Below are positions 5,971 through 7,740 of a DNA stretch of 7,740 nt, one piece after another. The notes below the pieces were generated by a model, which had not been told where the DNA came from, made no database searches, and saw nothing but the letters and a program-made list of their open reading frames with translations. The position numbers were made by a program, and so were the translations under genes. Within the stretch, counting starts at the first letter, position 1. The number at the start of each line of letters is the position of its first letter. The stretch is from JAVBNC01 sp031551765 (GTDB lineage Bacteria; Desulfobacterota; Desulfovibrionia; Desulfovibrionales; Desulfovibrionaceae): the NCBI GenBank assembly GCA_031551765.1, contig JAVBNC010000052.1, forward strand, positions 1-7,740, in the 5' to 3' direction.

Positions 5971-7377
5971 ATGAACGCCGTATTCATAGCCTCCACGCCG
6001 CGCGGTTCCCTGGAAGCCCTGGCCTACCAGGGCATTCTGGCCACGGACTGCTACGCGCAGTTGCAGGGCGCGTTGACGCGCCTCTCCGCGCGGCACGCCC
6101 TCTTATTCGCCGAGCCGGTGCATGACGAAGCCCGCCAGGTGGTGGACTGGTACACGGAAGCCCCCGGCCCCGTCCGCCCACTCTCCGAATTGCCCCTGGC
6201 CGAGCGGGAACAGGCCCGCGCCCGCATCCAGGCCCTGGCCCTGGACATCCAGCGCGAGGCGGAAACCCTGTCCCGCGACCTGGACGGCCAGCGCGCCGCC
6301 AGGGGCAACCTGCTGGCCCTGGCCCTGAAATACCCCGGCGCGGAACACATTTACATGGCCGGGGACCAGCCCGTGCTCATCTGCTGGGGTTTCGCGCCCG
6401 GCACCCAGGGCGCGCAGCCGGAAGAGCTGGTGCGCCTGGGCCTGGCCGCGCCGCTGGTGCCTGTGCCGCCCGCCGGGGAAACGCCCATCCCGGAAGCCGC
6501 CGCCACGGTGCTGCCCATGGCGGAACGCGCCTCGCGTTTCGGCTGGCTGTGGACTCTGCTCAAGTTCCTGCTCCTGCTGCTGTTCCTCTACCTGCTGGCG
6601 CTTCTGCTGTTCGGCCCCTCGGGCTGCGCCAGGGCCTTCGTCGTTCCCGCGCCGTTCGGCGGCTGCGCCCGCGCGCCGGAAGCCCCGGCCGTCTCCCCGG
6701 ACCTGAAGGGCGAATTGGACAAAGAAGCCCAACTGCGGGCCGAGCTGGACAAATTGCGCGCCCAGCTCCTGGACCGCGCCGCCCAATGTGTGCCGCCCAA
6801 AGAGACGCCGCCCCCTCCTCCCAAGGAAGAACCGAAACCGGAAGAGCCCCCGGCCCTGGACGCGCTGATCCCCAGAACGGAAGACCCGCCGCCCCCGCCC
6901 AAGGTGGAGCCCAAGCCCAAACCGGAGCCCAAGCCCCAACCCAAGCCGGAGCCGAAACCCGAGCCGAAACCGGAACCCAAGCCCCAGCCGCCCAAGGACG
7001 GCAAGCTGCACATTCCGGAAAACGCCAGCAAGGACAACGACTACAAGTTTCTGGAAGGCTGCTGGATAGCGGAAACCGGCCTGTTCAACCGCCGCACCGG
7101 CAAACCCATTGTGGTGGAATACTGCTTTGACGCCAACGGCCGCGGCACGAGAAGGGTGACCGAACAGGACGGCAGCCGTTGCGCCGGGCCGGTGGAAGCC
7201 CGCTTCCACGGCGACCAGCTGTACATGGAAGCGGATTCCGCCTCCTGCCAGCGCGGCGCGGGCTACGTCCCCAACCGCGTCGAATGCCAGGACACCGGCG
7301 GCAGCGAAGCCGAGTGCCACGGCCAGGAGTTGGGCGGCGCTAAAAATAAGTGGCGCGCGCGGTTTCATAGGAAATAA
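5971..7377 (+). CDS. srfA: SrfA-family membrane protein
   Basis: This is a 468-aa protein. Residues 1-185 form a cytoplasmic domain with DWY at 59-61 and a stretch at 121-141 (YPGAEHIY ... PVLICWGF) resembling, from memory, the conserved 'HVYL.DGKPVITFWGF' region of SrfA proteins. One membrane helix spans about 190-214. Residues 245-270 form a heptad coiled coil (L255, L259, L262, L266) ending near Cys273. Residues 275-341 are a Pro/Lys/Glu linker with six tandem K-P-(E/Q)-P units (317-340). The C-terminal domain (358-468) starts FLEGCW, contains RRTGKP, DG.RC.G and a late Cys..Cys pair, and has six cysteines (364, 385, 404, 426, 439, 449). This layout and the C-terminal motifs match my recollection of enterobacterial SrfA, named as an SsrB-regulated factor in Salmonella; the biochemical role is not established. 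ATG 5971 has GAGGT (5961-5965) 5 nt upstream and follows the protease stop by 10 bp, indicating one operon. Confidence 0.75.
   Translation: MNAVFIASTPRGSLEALAYQGILATDCYAQLQGALTRLSARHALLFAEPVHDEARQVVDWYTEAPGPVRPLSELPLAEREQARARIQALALDIQREAETLSRDLDGQRAARGNLLALALKYPGAEHIYMAGDQPVLICWGFAPGTQGAQPEELVRLGLAAPLVPVPPAGETPIPEAAATVLPMAERASRFGWLWTLLKFLLLLLFLYLLALLLFGPSGCARAFVVPAPFGGCARAPEAPAVSPDLKGELDKEAQLRAELDKLRAQLLDRAAQCVPPKETPPPPPKEEPKPEEPPALDALIPRTEDPPPPPKVEPKPKPEPKPQPKPEPKPEPKPEPKPQPPKDGKLHIPENASKDNDYKFLEGCWIAETGLFNRRTGKPIVVEYCFDANGRGTRRVTEQDGSRCAGPVEARFHGDQLYMEADSASCQRGAGYVPNRVECQDTGGSEAECHGQELGGAKNKWRARFHRK
6919..6990 (+). repeat. Six tandem KP(E/Q)P codon units in the srfA-like gene
   Basis: This stretch contains six 12-bp units, each encoding Lys-Pro-Glu-Pro or Lys-Pro-Gln-Pro. 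Codon choice varies between units (cccaag, ccgaaa, ccggag), so the repeat is older than a recent slippage event and the protein pattern has been kept by selection. The result resembles the rigid Pro-rich periplasm-spanning region of TonB. Confidence 0.8.
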
Positions 7378-7380
7378 AGA

Positions 7381-7463
7381 GAATGCCTCCGGCGGCCGAA
7401 GAGGGTTCCGCCCTCTCTGGACTCACCCGCCAAGGGGCGCGCCCCTTGGAACCCGTTCAGGGT
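7381..7463. repeat. Hairpin-rich dispersed intergenic repeat, possible transcript end of the protease/srfA operon
   Basis: The element starts 4 nt after the srfA-like stop with gcctccggcggcc. It contains AGAGGG-ttccg-CCCTCT (7400-7416), a perfect 20-bp palindrome CCAAGGGGCGCGCCCCTTGG (7430-7449) and ACCC-gttca-GGGT (7451-7463). Three consecutive hairpins just after a stop codon would block 3' exonucleases and may aid termination, although there is no T-run. From memory, elements with this start and these G/C arms are scattered between genes in Desulfovibrio genomes. A self-search of the complete genome would settle it. Confidence 0.55.
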
Positions 7464-7537
7464 GACTAAGAAAATGGTGCGCATCTGCCGTTCTGTTCGC
7501 GCCACGGCGCTCACATACTGGCGGGTGCTGACCCGAT

Positions 7538-7566
7538 AAGACAAAAAACAAGCGCTTGCCGATAAT
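7538..7566 (+). promoter_or_regulatory. Candidate sigma-70 promoter with a palindrome in its spacer
   Basis: The -35 candidate AAGACA (7538-7543) matches TTGACA at 4 of 6 positions and the -10 candidate GATAAT (7561-7566) matches TATAAT at 5 of 6, with the optimal 17-bp spacing. A perfect palindrome CAAGCGCTTG (7549-7558) sits between them. GCGCTTGC (7552-7559) recurs as a direct repeat at 7575-7582, around the predicted transcript start. This layout suits a repressor site. It would drive the gene starting at 7730 with a leader of about 155 nt. Confidence 0.45.
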
Positions 7567-7640
7567 TGTACGGTGCGCTTGCATCAACGAGAAACGCCCC
7601 CATTACCCCCGTCAAAGTTCTTTGGAAGGGGATAGGGGGT

Positions 7641-7692
7641 CCGGGGGAAAGGGGAAACCTTTCTTCCAATAAAGGTTTACCCTTTCCCCCGG
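7641..7692. repeat. 22-bp-arm hairpin in the leader of the downstream gene
   Basis: The left arm 7641-7662 and right arm 7671-7692 are complementary at 21 of 22 positions (single mismatch 7654/7679) around the 8-nt loop cttccaat. The core is GGGGAAACCTTT facing AAAGGTTTACCC. The stem ends 25 nt before the ribosome binding site of the next gene. There is no T-run after it on the plus strand. With the G-rich flank to its left (about 7611-7640) it looks, from memory, like a second dispersed Desulfovibrio-type intergenic element. As RNA it would be very stable and could terminate or attenuate readthrough. Confidence 0.65.
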
Positions 7693-7729
7693 GCGTCGCG
7701 CCACCGCGCCCTCACCGCAGGAGCCGTGC

Positions 7730-7740
7730 ATGGACATGCC
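7730..7740 (+). CDS. Start of a downstream gene (partial, M-D-M...)
   Basis: An ATG at 7730-7732 is preceded by CAGGAG (7718-7723) with 6-nt spacing, a textbook ribosome binding site. Only Met-Asp-Met plus two bases are inside the window, so the product cannot be recognised. By analogy with srfABC gene order, an SrfB-like protein or another member of the same system is a reasonable expectation, but this is inference from context alone. Confidence 0.5.

Larger units (their letters stand above)
7378..7729. other. 352-bp non-coding region after the srfA-like gene
   Basis: This region holds two hairpin-rich repeats (7381-7463 and 7641-7692) and a candidate promoter (7538-7566). I see no credible gene. 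Between about 7464 and 7537 I recognise nothing. The interval suggests that the next gene has its own transcription start, although readthrough from the protease/srfA operon is not excluded. Confidence 0.65.

Noticed and set aside
4794..5996. A 400-codon minus-strand open frame opposite the protease
   Set aside because: It is antisense low-complexity translation; the plus strand encodes a complete catalytic triad in order.
6103..7368. A 421-codon minus-strand open frame opposite the srfA-like gene
   Set aside because: It is a Gly/Arg/Phe/Leu-rich antisense product of the Pro/Lys repeats with no domain; the plus strand has family motifs and a ribosome binding site.
1..7740. CRISPR array, tRNA, rRNA, transposase or integrase
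   Set aside because: No regularly spaced direct repeats, cloverleaf with CCA-type acceptor, rRNA-like sequence or transposase motif was seen on either strand.

Overview
This window is GC-rich bacterial DNA. GC-rich third codon positions leave long open frames opposite every real gene. The intergenic DNA after position 7377 carries hairpin elements of a kind I associate from memory with Desulfovibrio and relatives: a 'gcctccggcggcc' start, G-run/C-run arms and an AAACCTTT/AAAGGTTT core. Together with the GAF-PAS-hybrid kinase style and the protease/SrfA pair, this suggests a deltaproteobacterial sulfate reducer (Desulfovibrionaceae). The assignment is an inference, not a proof.

Left part (1-4261, minus strand): a large soluble hybrid histidine kinase of 1162 aa is followed 12 nt later, in the same reading frame, by a small stand-alone HPt protein of 111 aa. 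Together they form a phosphorelay operon. The kinase has PAS-like and GAF sensory domains, a PAS domain, HisKA and HATPase, a partly degenerate receiver, an intact receiver, an HPt domain and a helical tail. No DNA-binding response regulator is in the window, so the output is unknown. The 335 bp upstream of the kinase hold no gene but several inverted repeats.

Middle (4262-4844): a 136-aa minus-strand protein carries two copies of a four-cysteine, probably zinc-binding motif. It is transcribed divergently from the next operon across a 172-bp intergenic region.

Right part (4845-7377, plus strand): a membrane-anchored trypsin-like serine protease (His195/Asp229/Ser317) lies 10 bp upstream of a 468-aa protein that resembles the SrfA family (first member of the enterobacterial srfABC group) at its N-terminus, in its overall layout and at its C-terminus. 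Both proteins have one membrane helix, then a short heptad coiled coil ending near a cysteine, then a low-complexity linker and a periplasmic domain. I infer that they work as a pair at the inner membrane.

Right end (7378-7740): 352 bp of non-coding DNA with two hairpin-rich repeat elements and a plausible sigma-70 promoter. A well-placed ribosome binding site and ATG at 7730 then open a gene that leaves the window. By analogy with srfABC that gene could be srfB, but only three codons are visible.
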